Positions 1 through 12,400 of a stretch of DNA of 64,000 bases are shown in pieces. The DNA is from Anisus vortex (lineage: Eukaryota; Mollusca; Gastropoda; Planorbidae). The translations under genes were made by a program, and so were the position numbers. The DNA is taken from assembly GCA_949126835.1 (NCBI GenBank), contig OX421493.1, forward strand, positions 58,637,898 through 58,701,897. Reading direction: 5' to 3'. Below the pieces are notes generated by a model, which searched no databases, was not told where the DNA came from, and saw only the letters and a list, made by a program, of their open reading frames with translations. Positions within the stretch are counted from its first letter, which is position 1. Each line of letters begins with the position of its first letter.

Positions 1-656
1 TTAATGTAAGAACTGAAGATGGGCTATTTGATGAGATCAATTTGAAATTGTCGGGAGATGAGAGTATACAAGATAGTATATTAAGTGATCCTCACTTAGG
101 TCATGATGACATAGTTGTAGATCTTATGTTAAGTGAAAGGGAGAAACGTGTCAAGGTCTTAGGTGTTATGTTAGGTGAAAGGGGGGAAAAGAAAGGTTTT
201 AGGTTGTTGACTAAAAAGTGTCACAAAGACAATGTTGAAACATTGTTGATTGTAGATTGTCGGAAAGATAGTGTCGCGAAAGATGAAGAATTGGGAGTTT
301 GTCGCGAGGACAATGTTGAGAGAGTTAAGGCATTGGAAATTAGAAATTGGCAAGAAGACAATGTTGGGATAATAGAAACATTGGGGAATATAGATTGTTG
401 GAAGGACAATGTCGTGACAGTAGAGACATTAGGAATTGAGATAGAATGGAAATACAGAGAGGTGATGGGGACTGTTAACGTTAGTGTTGATGAGTTGGAA
501 GAAGAAAAGGTATTGCAGATAAGTGAATGGAGGGAAGACTGGTTGATATTAGACATAAGGAAAAATGTAATTAACGATGTGAAGATAGTTTGGTGTTTGT
601 TCGAATGGGGAGATGGTTTTAGAGATGTTGTTCTGGGAGGCAACGATTATGGATAA
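1..656 (+). CDS. C-terminal part of an unidentified, probably retroelement, polyprotein with short amino-acid repeats
   Basis: The frame is open from the left window edge to a TAA at 654-656, so the true start is outside the window. From about codon 70 the protein repeats a 13-17-residue unit with core [C/W]x[K/E]D[N/S]V..(E)xLg, at least five times (KCHKDNV, CRKDSV, CREDNV, WQEDNV, CWKDNV). No catalytic motif is visible. The ORF is followed by a GAT microsatellite and an LTR-like segment near 1377-1581, which suggests the tail of an LTR retrotransposon polyprotein. A host origin is not excluded. Confidence 0.4.
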   Translation, partial: NVRTEDGLFDEINLKLSGDESIQDSILSDPHLGHDDIVVDLMLSEREKRVKVLGVMLGERGEKKGFRLLTKKCHKDNVETLLIVDCRKDSVAKDEELGVCREDNVERVKALEIRNWQEDNVGIIETLGNIDCWKDNVVTVETLGIEIEWKYREVMGTVNVSVDELEEEKVLQISEWREDWLILDIRKNVINDVKIVWCLFEWGDGFRDVVLGGNDYG

Positions 657-776
657 TTATGGATAAGATTTGGTTTAAAGGGATTGTTGTAGATAATATT
701 GTAAATAGTGTATTATATTATAACATTGTATTATAACAAATGTTACATTTTTCACAGATTTTGATTTGGGTATTAT

Positions 777-861
777 GATGATGATATTTGATGATGATGA
801 TGATGATGATGATATTTGATGATGATGATGATATTTGATGATGATGATGATGATGATGATG
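777..861 (+). repeat. (GAT)n / (TGA)n microsatellite
   Basis: About 85 bp of nearly pure GAT trinucleotide repeat with single ATTT interruptions. Confidence 0.9.
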
Positions 862-1376
862 TTGATGTTATCTTGCCACACATTGTACCCAAGTCAAGTT
901 ATATGTTCTATATTGGTGTTGTGGTCAAGTGGAAATAAAATGGGTGAACATGAGTAAATGAGTGAATGAATTAGATGTAATCATTTTTTATTTAAGTAAT
1001 GACAGTTATATTGATAAGTTTGAGATGATGACTGCTTGGGATACAGTATAGACATCATTTTTCAGTGTTATTATTATTATATTATTCATGATACTTATTT
1101 TTATATAATAATAGTTGTTGTCTTGAAGAGAACACATGTTGGTGTGCAATTTACATTTTACAATACTTTGTTTACTAGGTGCGTAATGGATGTATTGAAA
1201 GGAAGTGCATATTTGTTATGATTTGTTGAAAATTTTAATTAAATAGAGTTGGAGCATTTGTATAATAGCAGATGTATATTTATAAGTTTTTTTTTAAAAA
1301 AATACTAAAGGTATTTGGTGTGAAGTTATAAGGAATAAGTTTGTGCAATAGGTGCGATTAAGGAGTAACTAGGAAA

Positions 1377-1581
1377 TGTGTGTTTGACGTCATGTAATGT
1401 TTACTTGGGAGAGAGAGATGGTAAACAAGGACAGTGTATGTTAGGCCGTGGAAGAGTGATGTTCTTGGTCTTGATATGATAGTAGTAACGAAGTGTAGAA
1501 GCGATGTTGATATACAATACGTCGATTAAAGTTATTATCTTCAAGTGAAGTCTCTTCAAGTTTATTGAGTTGTGTTACTAC
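1377..1581 (+). mobile_element. Candidate LTR end of the left-edge element
   Basis: The segment begins TGTGTGTTTGACGTCATG after a purine-rich AACTAGGAAA and ends TTGAGTTGTGTTACTACA. It holds an ATTAAA signal near 1527. TG...CA ends, the preceding retroelement-like ORF and the purine stretch fit a 3' LTR, but no second copy is in the window to prove it. Confidence 0.3.
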
Positions 1582-2019
1582 ATGTTATGAAGATCTCTCA
1601 GTTACAGTAAACAAACATTTTGAACACATTATTTTCTTCATTAGTGATATTTAAAAAAATGTATTTAGACCTGCCTAAAACCCAGGTTTCACGGATACAC
1701 AAAGTAGTATGATATTAGTTATGCTATTTTTGTCATGGCGTTACTTTTATATTACGATAACTTCTTTGTAAACGTTTAGGAAAATAATCTAATTATTGAA
1801 TTAAATGACCTCTAAACTACGATTAAGTGATTCAATGATATTATTTTTATATCTAATGAAAATATATATAAAAATTAATTAAAGATTGAACATTTGAATT
1901 ACAATTTATCCATAATACTTTTGATACAGAGATAGTAATAACTTTATAATAAAGAAAATTAGAGAAAAAGAAATATAAACATAACTTTTAATAAAAGGTA
2001 AAAGTAAAATGTGTCTTTT

Positions 2020-2354
2020 CTATAATGGTTTATTTTGTCCGACATTTTGATATTTGAGTTCATATGGTTCATTTATTTTTAATGTAATTTCTTCAATAGT
2101 CTCGTATGGTTTGTCTTCTGTGATATCCGAAAGATTGTGTTGTTCATATTTATGTATTTCATTGATGGACTCATTGGGTCTGTTGTAAATATGTGCGTTA
2201 GTTTCTTTTCGCTTCATTGTAGCCAAACGTCTTCGCCAAATCCATAATACAATGAATATAATGACTGCTATAACTGCTTCAGCACCCAGAGTAATTCCAA
2301 CTCCAATGCCAATATAACTTGAAGGTGAACACGTTTTCTCTTCAGATTGAATTT
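2020..2354 (-). CDS. Gene A exon 12: transmembrane helix, cytoplasmic tail and stop
   Basis: 335 bp terminal exon after acceptor ATTTTTAG. Residues about 569-594 (IGIGVGITLGAEAVIAVIIF onward to WIW) form one hydrophobic helix, followed by the stop-transfer RRR. The tail has tyrosines at about 611, 624, 638, 652 and 656. YETI fits YxxI, and the set could act as SH2/PTB docking sites, but no perfect ITAM or NPxY is present. NRPNESINEI and SDITEDK are conserved in the gene B tail, which argues for function. It ends in TAG at 2020. An ATTAAA lies shortly downstream on the minus strand. Confidence 0.85.
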
Positions 2355-5300
2355 CTAAAAATACAAAAGTACAACAACAAAAAAACACTAAATGTGCATT
2401 GATACATTGAATTTAGCATACAAATTAACATTTTAAATATTTTAAAATTAGGTAAATATTTGTTTCCTATAGAAACATGAAAATTGCCAATAAAAACATT
2501 TCTAAACTGGCTTAGATATATATATTTTTTTTTTACAAAAAGGATAATTCACTTCTGTTTTCTGTTATTTCTTTGAATTTATATAAACTATTTTTCAGTG
2601 CATGCATTTGCTAATAGCTGTACGATTTTCTGATTTTCAAGATCATGAATGGCCACGTGGACATGTCTACACAGACAAGTCGCATTCAAAAAGTGTACCA
2701 CTCTACCAAAGGTCGTCAGCTCAAACAGCGTGTTCAACACGCATGTATCGACGTTTATAAATTTTCTTGTTTTTCCGTTAGCCATTAGACTGTAGAACTC
2801 ATTAGACCAGGCCTCTATCACTACTCCTGCTGTGCTGACTTTCAAGTAATCTCTGAAAGGTTGGCTAGCAAATAAAACTTCGTCGTCTGCTTATGCAGGA
2901 ATATGGACACGAGTGGAGCAGTTACTATGTGCCATTTTTCATAGTGGCTTTACCATAGACTATAATAAGATGGACCGCTTGCTCTATTTTTAGAGCTTAT
3001 ATTATGTAATTTATTTCCGTGCGCAACCAATAAGGCTGTCTAAAATTACTTCTACGCTCTTCCTTGTTTCTTAAATGTTTCCGCTGTACAGAACATTCGA
3101 TTTTAATTTTTCATCAAGAAAATCGAAGCATTTCAATAAAACGGAAGTGCCAATGAAACAACGAATCGGAAATTCTGAAAAGCAGTCTTTCGAGTCATCA
3201 TATAGCAGAAATACTAAAGCAAGCGGTCAATGTGTATTATAGTCTATGGCTTTACCATCAAAGAAAACCTTTCCATTAATATTAACTTGAAAAAAAAAAC
3301 AAGTGCCTTCTTTGATTACTGAAATAGAAACTTCTCTAAATATTGGGGGTTTAACGCTACTTATAAAAAATGTATAGTATCTCTACATGCGATAAGATGA
3401 TTTATATTTGTTGCTTTATTAAGTAAGAGGACAAATCTGTGATTTCCACTCTTATACCGTTCATCATCGTGCTTATAGATTACGGTAGGATCTCTACTTA
3501 ATAAAATGTTTGACACCAAGAAAACATTTCAAGACTGCTGCTGTTATTACTTTATTTCTCGTGACATATTGTCTATTTATGAACTCTCACCTGTAAATCT
3601 ATGTTACCAGTTTAGCTGGAGGAAATGTATTGCTTTAGTCATGATCGCAACTATCAACTGATAGTTTCTGTGTAAGTACACAATTGCCTCAAATTATAAT
3701 GTTTTCTTTCTTTTTTATATTATTGATGTTCTAATTATCTTTATCGAGGTCGATACGACAAGCCTTTTTTAAGGACCACAAAAAGATTTTAGAGCTTTAA
3801 TAAACATCTTACACTATTATATATCTTACCCAGCTAAAATGCTATATTGGTACAATATTGGCTTTTGACTGGTATAAAATACTGGTATTAAACTGCCTAA
3901 AATTTGGGACAATATTGAGCTTGTTACATAGAAAAATATTGGTTTAGTATTGATACAATATTGTCTAAAAAATGTATAATTATTGGGACAGTGTTGAACA
4001 TATATATTGAATAACTATTGATTAAATTTTGTTGCAATATTGGAACATCATTGGTACAACCGAAATCCAATGTTGTGCCAATATCAAATCATAGTATTGC
4101 CAATAATTACCCAATGTTGTTCCAATCTGATACTAATGTATTCACAATATTACCCAAATGTTGTATCAATAGAAAGCCAATATTGTATCTATATTGACCC
4201 GTTATTATGCCAACATATAGCTAAGATATACCCAATATTTTAGTAATATTGCTATTGTTACGTCCACAATCCCCTTGTGGCCAGAGCTGTGTAGATCTTG
4301 CTGATAATTCTCGTTAGTCCTAGGGGAGACTTTAATTATTAGTATTTATGTTTCAGTATTACACTAACTCTTCTTATAGTCCTGGGCACAAACTCAGTAT
4401 TTGTATTCCAACATTTTCTTTCTTGGACATTAGAGTAGTAGATAAATCTTATAGTAATGTATACAACACAATAGAATAGTAACTTGATAAGGAAGCTTCA
4501 GTGTAACTGTTGTTGATAGTTTATTTCAGGTGATATGTTCAATATATACAATATATCTATTATGTACAGTTAGAATAAAATAGTGCAAACACAAACGTTC
4601 TCAAAGGAACATATTACCAGTAGGGGTGAAAATCATGGTATCATTTCAAAACTCATAACAAAACGATAGGAACTTCGCCTATTAAATAATGAGTCGTTCC
4701 CAGACCCTGAGAATTTGAGATCAACACAGAATCCCAACATTACCTAGAATCTTTTGTTTTCCTACTAAACGTCCTAATATTGTGTGTAGTGAGAAAAGAG
4801 AGAGAGAGAAGAATAAACATTGCGTGTTCCAATTCTTGGAAAAACAATATACATGACAATATCTAGATTGTATCTAAGTAATTATATGATCAACAGAAAC
4901 ACAGTTATAAGCACAAAAACACAAATCATATATTTCATGATATGCATTATTTATATTATATTGTTTATCCATTTATCAGCTAAATATTTATAAAAAAAAT
5001 AGTTGATGATTGTGCAGTAGTTAAAAAAATGTTCCTGTCAAAATACAGTTACATGCATAGATATGAATTATAAAGAGCATTTTGAAAAATAATAGTAACA
5101 TAATAAAATTTTACTTCAAAATTATACTTACACATTTTTAGAATAAAAAATATGTATTTAACAACAAATGTCTATTGTTTATTAAAATGACTACCATATA
5201 ATATTATAAGTCACTTAAATTTTATGACTCTCAAATTCTAAGGGTAAGCAATATAACCAACTATAGTTAAATACAATTTAAGATAAGTTTATCTTTACCG

Positions 5301-6391
5301 GTAATTTAACATTAAGTTTCATATATTGACCAGTAATTTAAACGAACATTTTAACTACTACATAAAAACATAGAAGCATTAAAAAAATCTTTACAACCTT
5401 AAACAAAAGTAATAATAATGGAAACCCATGTCGCCCGCATGGCTGTTAGATACGCTAACCACTAAGCTAGAGTAGTCACATGTCAAAAGCAAGATCACAA
5501 AGTAAAATATAAGACAATAAGGTCAGTTTCTTTAAATTAACCAATGGGAGTCAGATAACACACACACAAACTATTATATATATATAGGCCCTTTAGATGT
5601 TACCAATTGCTAATTTAATTTTCACATAACAGAATACTTTTAAAGTGAGAACTAAAATAAGCAAATCCTAAACTTAATAATCAAAATAAAACGCCATTAA
5701 CATATATTATATGATGAAATACCGGTATGGACAATCTGTGAATATGAACGCTCATTTCAGGAAACTTAGTCCCTTTCAGGTTTATTGACTAATCAAAAGA
5801 TAGGCCTACTGAAACGGTTTCTTGAAAATCTTAACAAGATATACAATTTAATTGTTTTGTTGCAAGAAGAGACTGGACAGTTCGTTTGTTCCTTTTAACT
5901 GTTTTCTTTTACCGGATCTGGCCGCAGATTTGCGAGCCAATCACCAGTAAATATCTCTAAGTCTCTTACTGTCGTTGTATATCAATCTACGCATGATATC
6001 GCCTGAAATATATATTAAAGTAAACACTTAAAAAGTTAATAATTAAAATGAAAATGTATTTCAATTTTTGTCCTAAATGAAACAGTTATATATTATAAGT
6101 TACAGGTACTCATTGTAGAAAATTGTGTCCATGTCCCTAACTATACGCAAATCAGCAGCAAAAATAAAGACTTAACCAACAATTTTACATCATTTTCAAA
6201 CTCTAATTATAATGCAAAACTAGACCCAAGACCAAAAATAAGCGTAGGAAGCTGTAAAATAAAATATTAATCTAAGCCATAAAAAGTTATTTTTAAGATA
6301 AGAACCACATACAGACAATCAAAATGCTGATCATGAAATTTAATTTCTGGAGAAGTATATTGTAACATTCAAATGAGAATGAAAAGTTCAT

Positions 6392-6434
<43 letters not shown>

Positions 6435-9400
6435 AAATATTGTAATTGCGATGTTTTTTTTTGTTTTTTTTTTAAATTTCAGTTTTACTGTTTTCAAGTA
6501 CAAGATATATTTAATGCTTAGTGTAGGAGCAAAAACCACTTTCAGTACCAAAAATAGAGAGCATTTTTTGTTTTTTCATTCCATGGTTGAATTGATAATG
6601 TTTGGTTTAATCGTGATTTAGCATTAAAAGTATGGGATAAACAATTTGTATAAAAATAAGAACGATTCCTACATTCTTCAGCTTAATATCAGAAACTTCA
6701 AGATTAGAATTTAACTCTTTTACTTGAGTGATGCTAGGCAGACAGTTGTGTATAATCTGCTTGGTTGTCAGCAACCTTGAACTTGGCTTCTAAATGGTCA
6801 CCAGACTTTAAACCTCACTCACCGGAGTGATCGAATCGAGACTAATCTCTTAGGATTCGGAGGACAAACACACTTGTACTACGTAGCACAGCCAGGTTAC
6901 CATAAAGGAATGGTGCAAACTGTTGACCATTCCCATCTACTCTTTCCTCCTGCAAGGCAGGGCAGTCTAAAAGCAAATGCTCGACCGTCTCTTCTGCTTC
7001 AAAGCAGTGTCGGCACCGCGAATCGAAATTGGGCCTAAATCGTCCGAAATAGGCGCCAATAGGGCAGTGCCCTGTACGGAACTGGGCTATCGTAGCCTGT
7101 TCTCTCCTGCGGAGCTTCCACCACGGATCAGCTCGATCAGTCTTGTCTCCCACTCACGTATTGATCTGCGGGCACTCGCGAAGGTGGACGAACCCTTCGG
7201 AGTGGGTGTCAGGGATCCCTTCTTGGCCAAGGCATCCACTATCTCATTGCCAGGGACTCCTGCATGACCTGGAATCCACTGCAAGATGACCTTCACCTCG
7301 TACCTGAGGATCAGATCGGAAATAGCAGCTAATAGTCGGACAAGCAGATCGGGCCATGTTCCCAAGCCGTCGATGGCTTGGAGTACTGACAGCGCATCAG
7401 TGAAGATAACCACATCATCACGAGCAGATGGTGTTTCTTCGAACGTTTTCCCAATTGCCACAGCTGCAATTCTGATGGCTTCCATCTCCGCATCAAAGAT
7501 GCAGACTGATCCACATGGCCCACTTAGCTCAGCTCGTTTTTTGTTTTGGTTAGGGTCACCTATCATTGTTAGAATTTTTATGTCCACAGAAAGTTGCTCA
7601 ACATTTGACATGATTCGTTCAAAAACATGGAACCTGATTTTTAAAATGCAGATTGGTTACTGAAAAATACAATTTATTGTTAGCATAAGTTAAAAAAATA
7701 CAAAAGAAAATTACTTTAGAATTTGTATTACACATACACAATAATTTTGTTGGCATTCATTTAAATATTTTTCTAAATTAGACTATATAGGCCTATATGA
7801 TTTTAGAATTTAAAAAAAAAACACCTGCAGACTTACAGTTATTAATAAAATGAGACGAAGGTTCAGTGGCCCATGCAAAGTATCCAAGAGTGTTATACGT
7901 CCTATTCTGGTGCAAAGTATCTAAGATATTTCAGCCTACGTTCTGCTGCTAAAGATAGAGGAGGATTTGGTGCTGGGGGTGGAAAAAATGTATAATCATT
8001 AATAGAAAGTAAATTTGAAATAAGATAAGATAAAATTGCTTTATAAATCCAAATAAATGGAAATTTGATTTGATAGCATAAATTCAGTCTGTCAGCATAC
8101 TTAAAACAATATTAAAGTACCATTTGTACTCAAACACAATAGACATTCGCGCAAAATATCATACCATTTACTTACAAGAAAATAGTAGCCTTATCATTTA
8201 GGAGTCATTGTATGTCCTGGCTGAAAGATGATTCTTTTGAAAGAGTCTCACTGATAGTGGGACAAAAGAGTTCCTAAATCTCTCTATTCCTGCCCTTATA
8301 GAAAGAAGCCGACCACTTCGCCTAGATATTGTGTAACTACCATGAAGCAGGTGTGCATGATCTTGGAGGATTTTATCAATCATAGACATTCACCTTGAAC
8401 TGAAAATATGAAAATGTGACCATAATAACAATATTACAAGTAAAAAATTTAAACTTTTGTTTTACAGTAAAATTATAGGATTTAAAAGGTACAATTTTCC
8501 TGTTGGTCGATACAAACAGTCTGGCTCTGTTTCTGAGTATGAACTTAAGACATAACTTTTATACAATGCCTTACATTTCTTACATGTCCTTATTTTTTTA
8601 TTTGACGCTATAAAACAGACAAACTTATATGAGCACACACAGGTAAAATAATAGAGATTATAAATCCCGCCAGACTGAGAATAAAGCAAATGAGCTCGGT
8701 ACAGCTGTGAAATGATTTATCACTCAATCAACACTTTGTCACATGGCATAGATGATATAGATTAGTACACTAATTAACAAAAAGATGTACCAGAACTATG
8801 CAGGATTTGTGTGTATTTGCAAATCTGCCTATCACTACATGACTTTTTATGCATCCGTACCCTTGCATTTTCATCATTTCGCTTTTTGGGCCAAACAAAC
8901 TGTGTCCTTTCATTGTCCGAAAGCCTTTTTTTCTGGGACCACAATATCCATCTTGGATCCATCCTCAATAACTGTCTGCACTTAATATTACATCCTAAAA
9001 CAGATCTTGGTCATTATTTATTTAAAAACATGCATACATCATAAATATTGCAACCACATATTTTCAATGCTAATGAGTAATGATACTTACATAAAATCCA
9101 TACAGGTTTGAAGGTCTTTAAGCAAATTAAGCTCTCCAACATCTCAGTTTCTAACTTTATTTTTAGACTATCTGTGCGAGACACATTATAAGTAGGCTAC
9201 TAGTATTTTCATGTATGATTTTGTCTGAACTAGAATCAGAGAAAGCATTACAATTTTACAAAATACCATCTAATTCTATCAAATCTTGATTTTAAACAGT
9301 CCAACATTTCTTAAGACAAAATGGACTCGAGCAAAAGAAGTTGAATAAAAAAATGTATACATATTTCAGAATCGGGTGGATCAATTCAATTGAATCTCCT

Positions 9401-12400
9401 GATTATTACAATTACTAGTCATCACTATTATGGTAGGCATGATCATGGGCCGGGGTATGGTCCCACTTGTTATTTCATTTGTAACAACTCTAAGTAAAAT
9501 ATCTACATCAAATGCAATCAAGCATTCACGAATAGCTTTACTAACTATTTTTTTAATCGCCCCCCATTTGCTCAGTTTAGAGTTTTCTAATTTATCTTGA
9601 TCATTTAAATGGTTCAATATTACTGCATCACGACCCTAAGATATACTTTCACTTTCAGAACAAAAAAAAATTATTAATGAATTAAATGTAGGCCTAAACT
9701 AAGTAAAGATCATTACAGCATGTGCAGTATCAGTAAATGCATTAGTATTATAATGTAATAACTTTTTCAGTTTAATTATATTTAACAAATGAAAGCAACA
9801 AATATTTAAAAAAATTCAAATGTGCAATATAAGTAGGCTTATTAACGCCAATATTAAATATGATATACTTATAGAAATTTGAGTAGATAAAGTCTCTCGA
9901 AACTAGTTTTACAGCTATCCAAAAGGCGCCACAATAAAGCTTTTCAAGACTAAAGAAAGTCACGCACGGAATTATTGACGAAAGGCAGCAACAAATGTTT
10001 ATAATGTTATAAAGCGATGACAAACATAAAAAATCAATGATTGCCTTTTGTAAATATTTAAATACGTTAAGTAATTTTTTCTTTTTAAAGTATATGTCTT
10101 TTTAACAATAAAATTATGCTACACATTATGTAGACCACATTTTGTCAACCTTATAATCAGGGGAGAGAATATTGGCTTTTCATTATATATATACAGCTTG
10201 GATAAGGGACTTAACTACGAGAAAATTGGCAGTACACTGTTTCCACCTTGTCTGCACATCGGACAAGGAATTTAACTACGTTTAAATTGGCAACACAGTG
10301 TTTTTAGCTTGGGTAAACATTGTTAGATGTAATGCGAACTTTACAACATTGAGCCAATATTGTACCAATATGAGGCCAATATTTCGTGTTAGCTGGGTAC
10401 AGCACTGTATTGAATCAACATTGTGTCTCCAAATAATATATGTGTAATGTTTGAAGTTTTCTTTGAGCTAGTTTTAAAAGTGTCATAAAAATTCAATATT
10501 TAAATTCTGCATTACAGCTTTCTGTCTTTTTTATGAAAAATTGTCTTGCAGGTTAAAGGCATCATCAAAGTTATCTTGTGCACAGGTAAAATAACCAAAA
10601 TAATAATTTTATTTGGCTTACAAGTTAGATGTACAGATGAAAAAAACATACATAATGTGTACCCACTAGTCCCTTCGTATAGCCAGCACAGTTTAGTCTG
10701 ATCAATTTAGCTGTTTGTGGTACAGAGCCACATAAATTCTCTAAAACGTTGTAAAACAAATTAATACATTTTAAGTGTAGAATTACCTTGATCACATTTG
10801 CTTCCTTGATAGCCAGGTTTACAAGGGGAACAACTGCCGTCAATAGAACTACATGTATTCAGACAATTGATTGAACAGTTCTTTGCACATTGTGTTCCAT
10901 ATGTACCTGGTGTACAAGCTACATAAAGAATGTATTTAATGTTAATTCACAGATACAGCTTTAGAACATTACATACCTGTTGAAGTAATATATCAATAAG
11001 GTAATACAATGAAAAGTAAATTCAAATTGTAAGCAAATAAATATTCCATCATTTAAAGGCGCAGAGAAAATATTAATGTCACTGCATAAAAATATTTAAG
11101 AAAACTCGACAGTCTAATAATAAAATACAATGTCAATAACACCAATAACTTTTGTATATCAATATATTGTGCGATCGCAGGATATTAACTTTATTTGAAC
11201 ATTACTAGAAGACCTGTGTGCACCCGGATAAACCTACGTTTATCAGCCTTATGTGGATTGGCAAATGGAGTAACCAAAAAACATTTCCAGAATACCAGCA
11301 ATGAAAAGATCGCTTAACATTCACCGGTATCATTGTCATAACCACCCACACACATACAACACATAACAATACAACGACATCCTGCAAATCACAGGCACCA
11401 CAATAAACATGTAAAACACATTTCTCCTACTAACTTCGGTCGTTCCTTCATCGTTAATACTTTCATTTTTCCTTAAATACTCTACAAAGCAACAGTCAAA
11501 GAACCACCACCCAATTTAATCACAAACATAAACAAAACAAAATTATTTCATCTTTAAGTCAACACTACATAACATACAACACAATGCAACACAACATAAT
11601 ACAACACAATACAACACAATACAGCACAATACAACACAATACAACACAATACAACACAACATAATACAACACAATACAACACAATACAACACAATACAAC
11701 ACAATACAACATAATACAACACAATACAACACAATACAACACAACACAACACAACATAATACAACACAAATAACGTTTTGTGTATATTTTAACTTCAAAA
11801 AATAGGACACACTATATGTGAATTTCCTTTGAACACGATCTCCTTATATCAGAAACCTACATTTGTATTATAAAGCGTGATGCTTTAATATTCTTCCTTA
11901 GATTTCAATAAATTTCATCGTATGATAAACAATGAGCGCAAGAGTGTTAATAATAAAACTATGATGTAAAGTATGGACGATTAAAGATGATTATAGGAAT
12001 GAATGAAATAACAATGTAAATAAAACGATATGAAACAAATGAACGAATGAAATAGCTCTGTAAACAAAACGATATGGAAGAATCTAATGATAATTGTATG
12101 TTAAATAAACAGAATGAATGAAGTGAAAGTACAATCTTAAAAACACGTATTATATAAACAATTATTCAAAAATATCCTCGCTGTTTTCTATCCCTATGAA
12201 TTAGTAAAATTGAAATAACTGTCTCCTATCCTCTCTATATATTTGAAACTATAATAATTGAGATTGTCTGTGCTTTTATGCAAAAAAAACTTTGTTGACA
12301 ACAGAAACAAGGTACGATCGCCCCAGAAGAAGCGGCCCAAATTGACTATTTGGCTTTCGATGAATAGAAATACCCTTTTTAGTCTTTTAACCCAAACTAA

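Larger units (their letters stand above)
657..2019. other. Non-coding DNA between left-edge ORF and gene A 3' end
   Basis: Apart from the GAT repeat and the candidate LTR, this stretch is AT-rich with no coding signal seen. The part from about 1920 to 2019 is probably gene A 3' UTR. Confidence 0.5.
2899..10786 (-). other. Gene A intron 11 (remaining content)
   Basis: Between exons 12 and 11 the intron is 8.4 kb. Beyond the elements listed separately, it holds AT-rich unique DNA, a short (TA)n near 5576-5586 and an inverted CCCAGCTAA terminus at 10389-10399. A 79-codon frame at 9617-9381 (minus) is possibly an old transposon fragment of no recognised family. No additional EGF exon was found. 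Confidence 0.6.

Noticed and set aside
6369..6621. Tyr-Ile repeat frames on both strands
   Set aside because: Produced by the (AT)n microsatellite at 6392-6432.
11543..11810. Three overlapping minus-strand frames rich in Val, Leu and Cys
   Set aside because: They are translations of the ACAAC/ACAAT satellite in three frames, not proteins.
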